The position numbers and the translations under genes were made by a program. A DNA stretch of 64,000 nucleotides. Source: Chamaelirium japonicum. Taxonomy: Eukaryota > Streptophyta > Magnoliopsida > Liliales > Melanthiaceae. Positions 10,238 to 61,785 of this stretch are shown here, piece by piece. The stretch lies in NCBI GenBank assembly GCA_947650365.1, contig OX393549.1, forward strand, positions 35,434,910-35,498,909. The letters are read 5' to 3'. The first letter of the stretch is position 1. Each line of letters starts with the position of its first letter. The notes under the pieces were generated by a model. The model saw only the letters and a program-made list of their open reading frames with translations, made no database searches and was not told the DNA's origin.

Positions 10238-12569
10238 TGTTGGAAATAAATCCATGGTAGAGGCCCGCAGCGGAAGCAAAGTGAAGGTCCGAGGACCGTG
10301 AGCGGTGTGCGTTACATATCAAAATTTTCCTCGAAACAATTTACATATGCGTGTATGAAACTTAGCATAGCAACTACGCGAACCCCTAATGACGATCTAA
10401 CGCAAACGAACAATCTAGCATGAATGCATGTTCTAATTATGTTAGATCTACTTGTTAGAGATCATACCTGCGTGCGGAATCTTTCACCGCGACAAATTTC
10501 TTCTTTGTCGATGGAGACGGGCTACGGATCTGCTCGACATAGCTTCGGTGCGACAGCCATAACTTTTTTGCTCCGAACTCCGATTGGGCTGAAATTTGGA
10601 CTGAAGGTAGCCAACTTCGAGACGGAACTTTTGCAACAAGTTTCACGTCGTTTGGACTTCTGTAGCTCCCGGAATCACAGAAACAACGCTGATTTTCTGT
10701 GCAGATTCTGGACAGCAAAAGGTTGCGGGAGACGCCTTCTAGTTCACCCGATCTCACACGATGCACGGCACCTCGTCGATGGATCTCTGAGTGCCTCCAT
10801 ACGACGAGCCTTCTCCTTCTACGAAACACCACGCGAGAAAGACGAGTCGCCATCCAATGGCGCAAGCGAGGGAGAGAGAGACGAGGGAGGAGATGCGAAG
10901 AGAGAAGAGGGGGCGGCTAGGGTTTCCCCATACCATGGCCGGCCCTAGGGCTTGCATGGCTCTATCAATTTCGTGCCCCCTCTCTCTCCTTCTCATATAT
11001 ATAGCCGGCCTATCCATATGGATAAGGACAGTATGGATAAGGATGATTGATTCAAACCTTATCCCTATATATCTCTTCTTTATCTCTATCCTTTCCTTGT
11101 TTTCGAAAACGGTCAAAACCAGCCCGTTTTCTGTGCCTCATAACCGGCCCCTTCATCGGAGGCAACAACCTCCCGAAACTAATGGGGCCGGCCTTGACCA
11201 GTCTCTCAACACTTAGGGCTGGCCCCCTTAGTGCATAGTGGCGCATGGTATGACCAAAACGCCCTTATGCCACTAGTTGGCCGTTCCTCGTGTACGAGAC
11301 TTTGCAAGGCACACATAAGTGAAGTGCACCAGTGATTTTACTATTCTCTGAGGTTCCCGTAGGGTGCCCCTAGTGAAGTCAACTAGTCAACTCGCAACAT
11401 GTCCCGGTGCATCGCACCCATGTGGCAAAGTCCACTTATGGCAAGGAATTGCTACATGCATCTCTGCACTAACCTAGGGTTTCCCCTTAGTGCACACACG
11501 TAGCTACGCATCTACCGAGCACTAGTGCGAAGCACTCACGGAGCGTATGCTTGGACTTCTTGCTTCCTCTAACTACGTTCTGTGTTTCGATGAGATGGTA
11601 TAAGAACCATACATAATGTCGATAAGGTGGAACCTTCAGGGACCAGGGTTCATGGCTTCCAACTCAGACTCGATCGACACACTACCCGAGTGTACCATCG
11701 ATCATCTGAGTCCGAGTTAACCTGCATAGCCACCCAGAGTGCGACGCAGGCTGCACTCCAATTCCCCCGGACTTACTATGTTCTCTCTCATACCCCTGCT
11801 CTCCGCTTAGTATGGTAAACTCGCTGTCCCTCCACTTGGTGCCATGATGCAACTCGAGCAGTGGAGAATACCGTCAGACTCGAGTGCTCATATGACTCGT
11901 TTCCTTCCAGGTTGACTACGTACATCGTACCTCCGATAACTCTACCGAGTAACCGGATCCGTCACCAGTCGAACTGATGACCACCTGGCCAGGGTTTAAT
12001 ACGACGTAGGTCAGACCAAGGAACGCACCTCCCGTTAGGGGTGTGGATAGCCTGCAAGAGTGACATGCTGATGCAACGCCAGCCGGGTAACCCAGTACAC
12101 CGTGGTTTTGGATCACTGCATCCGGATCCTCACACATTGGTGCGCCAAAGCACCACACAACTGGTTAGTCCACCAGACATGGTTCCTCAGGGTTTAGGAC
12201 CGTTTTACCCTAAGCAGAAACACGGTTTAGTACACCGGTGTCTGCTCACCTATCTGTGCACCGTGTTGGTTCCGTTCGGCCACAGACACTGTGCCTGGTA
12301 ATGACCGTGGTGGAGACACCTACGCTCTGTCATCCCAATAGCTTATCCTGATAGGGCGACCAACCCTTATCAGAGCTGCGAACGTATTTAGGTTACATGG
12401 GACCAGTCCCTTGAGTCTCCCACTCAAGTGGATTACCATGTAGCCATGGCTCTCTGTTCTGTAATCAGAACACGTACTAAGGTACGTACCAATATGCAAT
12501 CCTATACTATCAACCATACAAAGCTAAACACTAGGTTTTTACGAGCTATAGACCTCACCAATTCTAACA
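10238..12569 (-). repeat. Copia 5' LTR (2332 bp)
   Basis: Begins TGTTGGAAAT next to the PBS and ends ATTCTAACA, giving TG...CA ends with a short inverted match (TGTTrGAA). A TATA-like tract (ctcatatatatagcc, 10993-11008) reads as a TATA box on the minus strand at a suitable place for a U3 promoter. The outer boundary is placed by the ATTCTAACA end and by the abrupt start of Cassandra LTR sequence; the second LTR is not available for comparison. Confidence 0.7.
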
Positions 12570-12678
12570 AAACGTGCTCGAGCGAGAGTAGTACCAGGAT
12601 AGGTGACCTCCCTGGGAAGTTCTCGTGCGGGCACAGGCAAAACGGACAATATCTTGTGTGTTTGGGACGGATGTTACA
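12570..12678 (+). repeat. Cassandra left LTR, 3' remnant
   Basis: Matches 12984-13092 of the right LTR with about eight base differences, from 'cgtgctcg.gcgagag' to 'cggatgttaca'. The missing 5' two thirds should lie upstream of the window, beyond the Copia and CACTA insertions. Confidence 0.9.
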
Positions 12679-12681
12679 AAA

Positions 12682-12693
12682 TGGTATCAGAAC
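12682..12693 (+). promoter_or_regulatory. Cassandra primer binding site
   Basis: TGGTATCAGAAC, one base off the initiator tRNA-Met PBS, three bases after the LTR end. Confidence 0.85.
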
Positions 12694-12747
12694 CGGTTCT
12701 CCTCGGAATGGGGGGGGGTATAACTCTACACGAGGACGTGTAGCCCT

Positions 12748-12760
12748 AAGGGGGGTGGAT
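12748..12760 (+). promoter_or_regulatory. Cassandra polypurine tract
   Basis: AAGGGGGGTGGAT directly before the TG of the right LTR at 12761. Confidence 0.75.
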
Positions 12761-13092
12761 TGTGACGACCAAGGTCCAATAGGCCAAGAGCCAAGAGCCA
12801 AGACTCCTGAGGCGGGAATGCCAAGATGGATGAGGTGAGGTGAGGTGTACAAGGCCATGAGTTAGCCCCACATCGCCTGGAGAGAAGGAGATCCTGAGCT
12901 GCTTATATAATTTCCCCTCCTAAACATAGAAGACGCATTTTAAAACTATGCGCCGCTACAGATTTTGTAAGAACTATGTAGTTAAGCGTGCTCGGGCGAG
13001 AGTAGTACTAGGATGGGTGACCTCCCTGGAAAGTTTTCGTGCGGGCACAGGCAAAGCGGACAATATCTTGTGTGTTTGGGGCGGATGTTACA
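12761..13092 (+). repeat. Cassandra right LTR (332 bp) with 5S rRNA-like promoter segment
   Basis: Runs from TGTGACGACC to CGGATGTTACA. Bases 12979-13040 match the 3' half of plant 5S rRNA, including the internal control region words AGTTAAGCGTGCT and GGATGGGTGACCTCC. In Cassandra this segment is held to be a Pol III promoter acquired from 5S rDNA. The 5' half of 5S rRNA is not recognisable, so this is not a 5S gene. Confidence 0.9.
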
Positions 13093-14520
13093 GGCAGTCT
13101 CCGTGCTCACCTTTGGGTACGTATTGTTTCAGAAAAGCCCCAAGTCTGGTGAGATTTATCAGGTGCCCAAATGGTTGGACCTATGAGCTCGCCACACTCC
13201 TTTATCTGAAAAGTTCCGAAATATAAAAAAAGAAGAAGAAGAAAGACACGTGTACAAGTAAGAATCGAATCGTAGATTCATCAAACCAAGAATCGGACTA
13301 TGCCTATGTGCCCGGATCATCGAAAATGGTTAAAATCCATATATAATTTTTTATCATTCGACCAACTATATACTATGTAAAATAAAAATAAACCTATGTA
13401 AGGGTTTGATCCTTAATCCCGCTTAAAAAATACCCTAGCAATCTCCACTACACTAATAGCTAGCTATGAATACAAAACCAAAATAATAATATAAAAATCA
13501 AAGTGAAAACCAAAGATTGGTAACATGTAAATCATGACAGTGAAAGACTATTACAAAAGGTTTTTAGTTTTTTGAACTAAGTAAACATGGCGAGCTGACT
13601 CCGGTGAACTGAAAGAAAATTAGGTCAAAGAGAAGAAAGCCGGAGCCACCGGATCGAGGTTGGTGCGAACAACAGGTGTCGACATGTGTTTGTCTCTCGG
13701 ACGTTGGTGCGAACCTTTGCACAGACACAGGTGTTGCACCAACCTTTGCACATACACATGTGTCGACAATACATGGACATACATGTGGCTGCATAAAGCC
13801 GAAGCCATTGCAAGTTTGTTTTCTTGCAGTTCACTGGAGTCGGCTCGTCCCTCGTCAACAGAGAAGAAAGCCGGAGCCACCGAAATAGCCACCATCTCGC
13901 GATCTGCCTCATCGACCAACAGGGATTGAGGTTGGTGCTCGATCTTTCCCCCCAACAGACAACAACAGGCACGGGAGGAGGAAGGAACAAGAGGAGGTAG
14001 TAAAGAGGAGAGAGGAGGATGATGGAGGATAGCAAAGGTGGGGACGGTTGTTGGAAGTTGCTGGTGGCAGAGAGCAAGTGACAGAGTAGAAAGAAGAAGA
14101 AGATTGAGAATTAGATTTTTCTTTCTGAAAATCATTATTTGTTTTTTACTGGATCGGTTAGCCGGTCATAGGACATGACGCTAGAGCAAGGACTCAAAGA
14201 GGTCCGGATTTTGAAACATGGGAGGAGGTAGCTACACAAACAAAGCACGAAGGTCTTGAGGAAAAGTTCTACAATGTCCACATCAGGAACCTCTCCAACA
14301 TGGGAGAGAGAAAGTACCATCAGACCATGAGCCCATTGGTATTAAGACATTTTTGGGGTGCCAAAGGGAAATGTATATTTCCTTTATTATTTTTTTTTTT
14401 GACAAATGTCCCCTTGTAGTTCCGGACGAGGACAACGTCCCAATGACAGATTGAACACTTTCCCGATTATAAGTTGGGTGCCGTTAACAATTTCTTGGGT
14501 GCAAGCGGGGGCACCCTATT
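13093..14520. other. Intergenic region upstream of alpha-SNAP
   Basis: No gene is supported. Around 13630-13930 short segments recur (gaagaaagccggagccaccg at 13632 and 13862; paired 'tttgcacaNacacaNgtgt' words near 13730), giving unstructured ORFs in several frames. The 600 bp before the gene contain no other clear element. Confidence 0.5.
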
Positions 14521-14530
14521 TTTTCGCCTC

Positions 14531-14540
14531 TATAATAATA
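14531..14540 (+). promoter_or_regulatory. Likely TATA box of alpha-SNAP
   Basis: TATAATAATA stands 85-95 bp before the start codon, with a pyrimidine-rich stretch (ctccctacaattctcc) about 30 bp further on as a plausible transcription start. The 5' UTR would be about 60 nt and purine rich. Confidence 0.55.
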
Positions 14541-14624
14541 TTCTCTCCTCAGTCCTCCCTACAATTCTCCGTGCACAGAAGAAAGCGAGATTGGGAGAAA
14601 GGCAGCAAAGAGGGGAAAGGGAGA

Positions 14625-54675
<40,051 letters not shown>

Positions 54676-54921
54676 GTCCGACGAATCACATTATCCGCCT
54701 TTTTTTCTATTTTTCCCCTGGTTTGTATTGCAGACTCCATGGCGGCTTTCAGTTTGTGTAATTGATCGTTACCGATGTATCCCAAGATGGACTTGGCATT
54801 TTTCGGTGTGTGCTCAGTTGATTGGTTGGATGTGTGATAAGAGTGGGTGTCGTCTGCATTGGTATTCACTTTTTCAGGGCTGTGCTTTATAAAATGTGAC
54901 GAAATTATCATCAAGGGTGGC

Positions 54922-54956
<35 letters not shown>

Positions 54957-55105
54957 CGTGCGTGCGCACGCTCTTGTGCGTGTGATTTACAATTTGTTGG
55001 TTCCAATGGATGGCCACGATTAGCTCCATGCGAAATCAACATTACAGAGATGATTTAAACTGGAACCATAAGACCTAACTGAAGTATGACCTGGGATCAT
55101 GCGGT
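54676..55105 (+). other. 3' UTR and downstream region of alpha-SNAP
   Basis: The 3' UTR probably covers the first 200-300 bp (a near-canonical 'ttataaaatgtg' near 54888). A (CT)n(GT)n(GC) microsatellite follows at 54917-54971. Confidence 0.5.
54917..54971. repeat. (CT)n-(GT)n compound microsatellite
   Basis: CT dinucleotides pass into GT and then GC/CG-containing repeats, a Z-DNA-type alternating purine-pyrimidine run. Confidence 0.9.
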
Positions 55106-55110
55106 TTTTT

Positions 55111-56007
55111 TGTTACAAAAATTGGTTTTGATAGAATAATGAAAAAACCGGTTTTTGGTTTAGTCCCATATTGCCCGTGGGGAGATCTTTTAATGCGTTT
55201 ATAATGGAACTCCCTTCATTGGGCTTTGTAGCTTCCCAAGAGCCAGGCCATAGCCCAACACACACGCGCGCACGCGCGTGCCGAGCCGGGCCGGGCACGG
55301 GCTCGCGAGCCGCGTGGACGCGAATGAGCTTCGGGCTTCAGGCCTTGTTTTACACTGGGTTTTAATTTTTTAATTTTTAATGGAGATTTATTCCTTCCGT
55401 TACACTCTTTACGAGGCTGAGCTAGGTTCATTGAACCTGGACCTCTGCACTGTCACATGCAACCGTTTCACTTGACAGAGCAGTGAATGCTCATCAGTGC
55501 GTTGCATGCAATGGCTCTGAGTGAGGGGACGTTATGGCTAAGGACCTATATATAAGAGAGGGTCCGGTGAAGCCAGAAACACACCAAGCGAAGAGCTCTC
55601 TCCACTTTCTCTTTTCTTTCTCGTTCGCTCTTGTCTGGAGTGTCTGGAGTACGCTGAGAGTCCCAAAGGGGTTCCCTTCAGTGCTGAAGAGGAGTCCAAT
55701 CGTTGTACCCTGGGGAGCGTTCGTCGGAGGCCTTGAAGCACCTACCGAGGCGGCGAAATAGCTTTCAGGGCATTGTGCTAGCACAAGCCTCGACAACTGC
55801 TAAGTACCTTGTTCTTCTTCCTTCTTCCACCTCTTTGCCATATCTGTAGGCAACCTTAGGACAACCTAAACCTTGTTTGATTGTTGTGCTCAACTTTGCA
55901 TGCTAAACCCCTATAGTTTGTTCAATTACTTTTTGCACTAGATTTGTAACATCTCTATATTATGTTAGTCATCGTTTGCTTGTCTTCATAGAGTAGAATA
56001 CCCAACA
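55111..56007 (+). repeat. Copia 5' LTR (897 bp)
   Basis: TGTTACAAAA...ACCCAACA. A TATA box CTATATATAAG at 55546-55556 fits a U3 promoter with a start near 55580. No tRNA-Met PBS follows: the next bases are ACTGAAAGC. Confidence 0.95.
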
Positions 56008-56264
56008 ACTGAAAGCTATTTTCTTCATTCTATTCTATTCCGTTTAGATCTAGATCCAATACGAGAGTGTTTAGATCTAGTCTTTTGTTAACTGTTAGAA
56101 TTCCTTTGATTTTTCATAAGTTTGACGGTGTCGAGGAAAGCTTGACAAACCGGCATTAAATTGCCCTAGGAAGCTTGGTACTTAAGCGAGCCAAGTGCTC
56201 CACCTCCTTCCTGGAGCTGACTTGGCCGTCAAATTTTTAAAAATTCAAAAGGAACTCTTCCTAG

Positions 56265-59200
56265 ATGACTATTGAGATAGAGAGGAAACCTAGCAAGTCT
56301 AGTGAGAAGTCTGAACCATTCGATGGGAAGAACTTTAAGAGATGGCAGATGAAACTTAGGTTCTATCTGACTGTCCTTAATGTTGTCGACCTTATCTCTT
56401 CCGAGAAGCCTACCCTTATCTCTAAGGATGATGGCTCATCTAACCAAACCGACTTAGACTTTTAGGAGAGGCAGGATTATCTGTGTAGGAACTATATCCT
56501 CAACTGCCTTGTCCCCGACCTATATGATGTTTACTTCACCTGCAAGTCCGCCAAAGACCTGTGGAACTCCTTAGAGAAGAAGTACGCCACAGAGGACGCC
56601 GGGTCGAAGAAGTTTATGGTCGGGAAGCTGCTGGAGTTCAAGATGGAAGATGGGAAATTTGTAGTCTCCCAACTTGAGGAGATACAGATTATCATCCATG
56701 AGGTCATTGCTGAGGGGTACAAAATCTGCGAAGGATTCCAAGTGGCAACTATCATAGAGAAGTTGCCTCCCTCGTGGAAGGAGTATAAGAACAGTTTGAA
56801 GCACAAGAGGAAGGAGATGACCCTGGAAGACCTTGTTGTCCGAATCCGTATAGAGGAGGACAATCGAGTGTCGGAGCAAAGGGAGCGAGCCTCTATGATA
56901 AAAGGAAAGGCCAACCTCGTGGAGGGGAAGTCTTCCAAAAAGAAGGCTCTTGCTCCTAAGCCCTGGGAGAAAAACAAGCAATCCAAGCCCCAGTTCAAAA
57001 AGAAGCCGAAGGGAGACTGCTTCGTTTGTGGCAAGCCAGGTCACCTGGCTAGGGAGTGCCGCTTCAATGTAGCTAATCGACCGAAGAACAAGTCCGAGGC
57101 GAATATGGCACAGAGCGGCTACTTCTCGGTAGTGGTGACGGAGGTCAACCTAGTCAGCAACCTTACAGACTGGTGGGTGGATACGGGAGCTACCCGACAT
57201 ATATGTGGGTCGAAGAGCTGCTTCTCCATCTACACACCTGCAGAAGAAGGCGAGTCGCTGTACATGGGGAACTCCTCAGTTGCTCAAGTTGCTGGGAAAG
57301 GGAATGTGATTCTGAAGTTCACCTCTGTAAATCTTCTGACTCTGAAGGAGGTGCTTCACGTCCCAGACATCCGGAAGAATCTGGTCTCCGGAGCAATGCT
57401 GAGCAAGAAGGGCTACAAGCTTGTATTTGAGTTGGACAAATTTGTCCTGACTAAGGGAGGGTCTTTTGTGGGAAAGGGTTATCTTGATGAGGGCTTATTT
57501 AAGCTGAATGTAACCTCTTTCAATAATGATAATAAAATAACTTCTTCTGCTTACTTGTGTGATTCTTTTGATCTGTGGCATGCTAGACTAGGACACGTTA
57601 ACTCTAAAACCCTTAAAAGGTTAGTTAACTTAGGTAGTGTACCTAAATGTGTTCCATCCTCAAATAGAAAGTGTGGCATATGCGTAGAGGCTAAATATGC
57701 CAAGAAACCTTTTAAGAGTGTAGAGCGTAGCCTAGAAACCCTAGACTTGATCCACTCAGACGTGTGCGACCTTAAAGGTTACACTACGAGAGAAGGGAAC
57801 AAGTACTTCATCACATTTATTGATGATTGTTCCAGACATTGTTCAATCTTTCTCCTTAAGAGTAAGGACGAGAGCTTGTCCAAGTTTAAATCCTATAAGT
57901 CTGAGATAGAAAACCAGTTAGGGAAGAGGATCAAAGTCCTTAGGTCGGACAGTGGAGGTGAATATGAGTCCGGAGAATTCACTAAATTTTGTGAAGACGA
58001 CGGTATAATTCATCAGACCACTGCTCCATATTCCCCTCAGTCTAATGGAGTAGCTGAGAGAAAGAACAGGACCTTAAGGACATGGTCAATGCCATGATGA
58101 TCAGTTCAGGGGTACCTACGAACCTGTGGGGGGAAGCTGTGCTCTCATCAGTACATGTTCTTAATAGAATCCCATTTAAGGAATCTGAGCAGACTCCTTA
58201 TGAGATTCTGAGAGGTAGGAAGCCATCGTATAAATACCTCAAAGTGTGGGGTTGTTTAGCGAAGGTATCCATACCTAACCCTAAGAGGACCAAGCTAGGT
58301 CCTAAAACAGTTGACTCTGTATTCATAGGATATGCCCAGAACAGTAGTGCGTATAGGTTTTTAGTAATCCATTCTGAAAACCCATACATAGATGATAATA
58401 CCATCATCGAGACTAGGGATGCCGAATTTTTTGAAAATCGGTTTCCTTATAGAGAGAGGTCTGAAAAACCTCAGGAGCCCAGTACGCTTGAGAGGCCTGC
58501 TCCTAGACAGAGGGATGACTATTCAGATAATGAAGAGATCGAACCTAGAAGGAGCAAGCGAGCTAGGACTGGTACTTCATTTGGGCCTGACTTCATTACA
58601 TATTTAGTGGAAGAGGATCCAACTAGTTATAATGAAGCCATGACCTTAGCTGACTCTATCTTTTGGAAGGAAGCTATAAATAGTGAACTTGAGTCCATAA
58701 TATCCAATAACACCTGGGAGCTAGTTGAGCTACCTCTTGGTTGTAAACCAGTTGGATGTAAATGGATATTCAAGAAGAAGCTTAGGGCAGATGGATCCAT
58801 AGAAAGATATAAGGCTAGGTTAGTAGCTAAAGGATATAAGCAGCGAGAGGGAGTAGACTTCTTTGATACCTACTCACTAGTGACTAGGATTACATCCATT
58901 AGGTTGCTTATAGCTATAGCTGCTATCCATAACCTTGTAATTCACCAGATGGATGTAAAAACTGCATTCCTAAATGGAGAATTAGAGGAAGAGATCTACA
59001 TGGATCAGCCCGAAGGCTTCATAGTGTAAGGTTTGGAGAAGAAGGTTTGTAGACTAAAAAAGTCTCTTTATGGTCTCAAACAGGCTCCAAAACAATGGCA
59101 CGAGAAGTTTGACCATGTGTTAACTTCAAGTGGTTTCAGAATTAATGAATCAGATAAATGTATCTACACTAAGGTCAATAACTTGACTTGTGTGGTCATA

Positions 59201-60160
59201 TGTCTCTATGTAGATGATATGTTGATCTTTGGAACCAACTTAGAAGTAGTGGTCAAGACCAAGGACTTCCTGAGTAGGCACTTTGATATGAAGGACTTAG
59301 GAGCTGCAGATGTCATTCTTGGAATCAAAATTAAGAGAGATTCCAATGGCATAGCTCTATCTCAATCTCACTATATCGAGAAAGTGCTTAGGAAGTTCGG
59401 TCATATTGATTGTCTACCTGCTAGAACGCCATATGATCCTTCAGTACACCTGAAGAAGAATTTAGGGCCTAGTGTATCACAACTTGAATATTCTAGGGTA
59501 ATTGGCAGTCTCATGTATATCATGAACTGCACGAGACCCGATATTGCCTAGGCGATAGATAGACTTAGTAGATACACTATTAACCCTAACCAAGAGCATT
59601 GGGATGCTCTAATCCGAGTTCTAAGGTACTTAAAACATACATTAGATTATGACATTTTCTATGGTAGGTATCCAGTTGTCCTAGAAGGATACAGCGATGC
59701 TAATTGGATTGCGGATTCCTCAAGAACCAAATCCACTAGTGGGTATGTGTTTACCCTTGGAGGGGGTGCAATTTGTTGGAAATCATCCAAACAAACATGC
59801 ATTGCCCGATCCACGATGGAGTCGGAGTTCATAGCACTAGATAAAGCTAGTGAAGAGGGTGAATGGCTAAGGAATCTCATTATGGATATTCCTTTTTGGC
59901 CAAAGCCTATTCCTGCTGTCCCAATTCATTGTGATAGCCAAGCAGCTATAATGAGGGTCAGGAATAACTCCTATAATGGAAAGTCACGACATATTCGTCG
60001 TAGACATAACACTGTTCGACAGATGTTGAAAGATGGGATAATTACTATTGACTATATTAGGTCAAAGGATAATTTAGCAGATCCCTTAACTAAAGGACTA
60101 GCTAGAGAGTTAGTTCTAAGTACATCGAGGGGGATGGGGCTGAGGCCTATAAACGAATAA
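56265..60160 (+). pseudogene. Copia gag-pol pseudogene
   Basis: Frame begins at ATG 56265. Domains in order: gag (EPFDGKNFKRWQMKL...), CCHC zinc knuckle (57018-57059), protease with [11 protein letters not shown] (near 57175), integrase with HHCC zinc region (57575-57710) and D-D-E core ([21 protein letters not shown]), reverse transcriptase (KTAFLNGEL, YVDDML at 59209-59226) and RNase H (GYSDANWIAD, ARSTMESEF, DSQAAI). Breaks: in-frame TAG at 56463-56465, a one-base frameshift around 58070-58082 just after the integrase core, in-frame TAA at 59027-59029 and TAG at 59549-59551. It cannot make a full polyprotein. The Copia order (integrase before RT) is clear. Confidence 0.93.
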
Positions 60161-60712
60161 GTCTTCGATAACGGTAACCCAACTTACGTGATTGGAGATC
60201 CCAAAATCGAGGTTCAATGGGAAAACAAGTTATTCGAGGGATTTGTGGGGGTGCTATCAAAATTCTCCCCTCCCTATGATGTGATAGCACATTCTGTATC
60301 GCTGAGAGGCTGAGTTTTAGACTCTTAATGCTAACTATAGCTGGCATACCAGTGGGGTGTATAGATACAGAGCACTCTTGATAGTAAGCACCTATATGAG
60401 TGTAGAAGTGTAGCCGCTTCTATGAGAATTGAGGCTAATTCTCTAGAACACTCAAGAAAACTGGGGAAGGCTCATGGCCATAAAGAGCACAACCGCATGA
60501 GACTCTATGATGTATATGAAAGTATGGGTGAGACTTGTCGACTAGACTTACAATATATAGCTGTACAGTTCAAGACGTAAGTTCACTGTCAGCTAGTAAG
60601 TCCTGCAGTCTACACTAAGCAAAGGTTCAAGTCGAAAGACACCTTATGTCTATACATACTCTTATAAGTACTCCAGACTACTTCTTTCAATTTGTTTTTC
60701 GATATTTTCATT

Positions 60713-60724
60713 ATTGTGGGGGAT
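60713..60724 (+). promoter_or_regulatory. Copia polypurine tract
   Basis: TTGTGGGGGAT-type purine tract directly before the right LTR. Confidence 0.8.
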
Positions 60725-61627
60725 TGTTACAAAAATTGGTTTTGATAGAATAATGAAAAAACCGGTTTTTGGTTTAGTCCCATATTGCTCGTGGGGAGAT
60801 CTTTTAATGCGTTTATAATGGAACTCCCTTCATTGGGCTTTGTAGCTTCCCAAGAGCCAGGCCATAGCCCAACACACACGTGCGCACGCGCGCGCCGAGC
60901 CGGGCCGGGCCGAGGCCGCGGCTCGCGAGCCGCGTGGACGCGAATGGGCTTCGGGCTTCAGGCCTTGTTTTACACTGGGTTTTAATTTTTTAATTTTTAA
61001 TGGAGATTTATTCCTTCCGTTACACTCTTTACGAGGCTGAGCTAGGTTCATTGAACCTGGACCTCTGCACTGTCACATGCAACCGTTTCACTTGACAGAG
61101 CAGTGAATGCTCATCAGTGCATTGCATGCAATGGCTGTGAGTGAGGGGACATTATGGCTAAGGACCTCTATATAAGAGAGGGTCCGGTGAAGCCAGAAAC
61201 ACACCAAGCGAAGAGCTCTCTCCCCTTTCTCTTTTCTTTCTCGTTCGCTCTTGTCTGGAGTGTCTGGAGTACGCTGAGAGTCCCAAAGGGGTTCCCTTCG
61301 GTGCTGAAGAGGAGTCCAGTCGTTGTACCCTGGGGAGTGTTCGTCGGAGGCCTTGAAGCACTTACCGAGGCGGCGAAATAGCTTTCAGGGCATTGTGCTA
61401 GCACAAGCCTCGACAACTGCTAAGTACATTGTTCTTCTTCCTTCTTCCACCTCTTTGCCATATCTGTAGACAACCTTAGGACAACCTAAACCTTGTTTGA
61501 TTGTTGTGCTCAACTTTGCATGCTAAACCCCTATAGTTTGTTCAATTACTTTTTGCACTAGATTTGTAACATCTCTATATTATGTTAGTCATCGTTTGCT
61601 TGTCTTCATAGAGTAGAATACCCAACA
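60725..61627 (+). repeat. Copia 3' LTR (903 bp)
   Basis: Same ends as 55111-56007; a TATA-like ctatataag lies near 61168-61176. Confidence 0.95.
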
Positions 61628-61785
61628 TTTTTTTCTTTCAAAGAGATGTTCCTTCACCTTGGGATGATGATTAATTCACATCTGGACCTTTACCGGTTAA
61701 CTACTAGATGGAAGCGGGATTCGATCCCAGGTCTCGGGTACCGACCCCCCGAGACTTTACCAACTCAACTGGCTGGTACTTTCAG
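61628..61785 (-). mobile_element. tRNA-derived SINE, minus strand
   Basis: On the minus strand: a tRNA-like head with an A-box-like AGCCAGTTGAGTTGG (61754-61773) and a B box GGATCGAATCC (61717-61727) at the usual spacing, a unique body, and an oligo(A) tail (oligo T at 61628-61634). No tRNA gene is intended: the acceptor stem is not formed. Confidence 0.7.

Larger units (their letters stand above)
7801..12569 (-). mobile_element. Copia-type LTR retrotransposon, 5' part only, minus strand
   Basis: Read on the minus strand: LTR (12569 down to 10238), PBS matching the 3' end of initiator tRNA-Met (10235-10224), a 2-kb leader, then a gag-like piece (8166-7891), after which the CACTA element interrupts it. 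The rest of pol and the 3' LTR are not in the window and presumably lie left of the CACTA. The bases after the LTR outer end (AAACG) belong to a Cassandra LTR, so this element is inserted in that TRIM. Confidence 0.75.
12570..13092 (+). mobile_element. Cassandra-type TRIM, left LTR truncated
   Basis: LTR end (12678), PBS (12682-12693), a short noncoding interior of about 80 bp, a purine tract and a full right LTR (12761-13092). There is no coding capacity. The 5S rRNA-like segment in the LTR and the tRNA-Met PBS are the hallmarks of Cassandra. The left LTR is present only from inside its 5S-like part because the Copia element is inserted there. Confidence 0.9.
55111..61627 (+). mobile_element. 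Complete Copia retrotransposon with disabled gag-pol
   Basis: LTRs 55111-56007 and 60725-61627, with T5 on both flanks as a possible TSD (55106-55110, 61628-61632). A purine tract precedes the right LTR. The coding region has three in-frame stops and one frameshift. The LTRs differ by roughly 15-20 substitutions plus a small G/C indel, so it is older than the Tat element. Confidence 0.93.

Noticed and set aside
12979-13040. 5S rRNA gene
   Set aside because: Only the 3' half matches, with changes, and it lies inside a TRIM LTR; it is the Cassandra 5S-like promoter, not a ribosomal gene.
13564-14135. 171-residue minus-strand ORF beginning MIFRKKNLILNLLLLSTLSL, signal-peptide like
   Set aside because: The hydrophobic start is followed by low-complexity and locally duplicated sequence; no promoter, no family motif, overlapping ORFs in other frames.
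61717-61773. tRNA gene on the minus strand
   Set aside because: A and B boxes are present but no acceptor or anticodon stem forms, and a SINE-like body and A tail follow.
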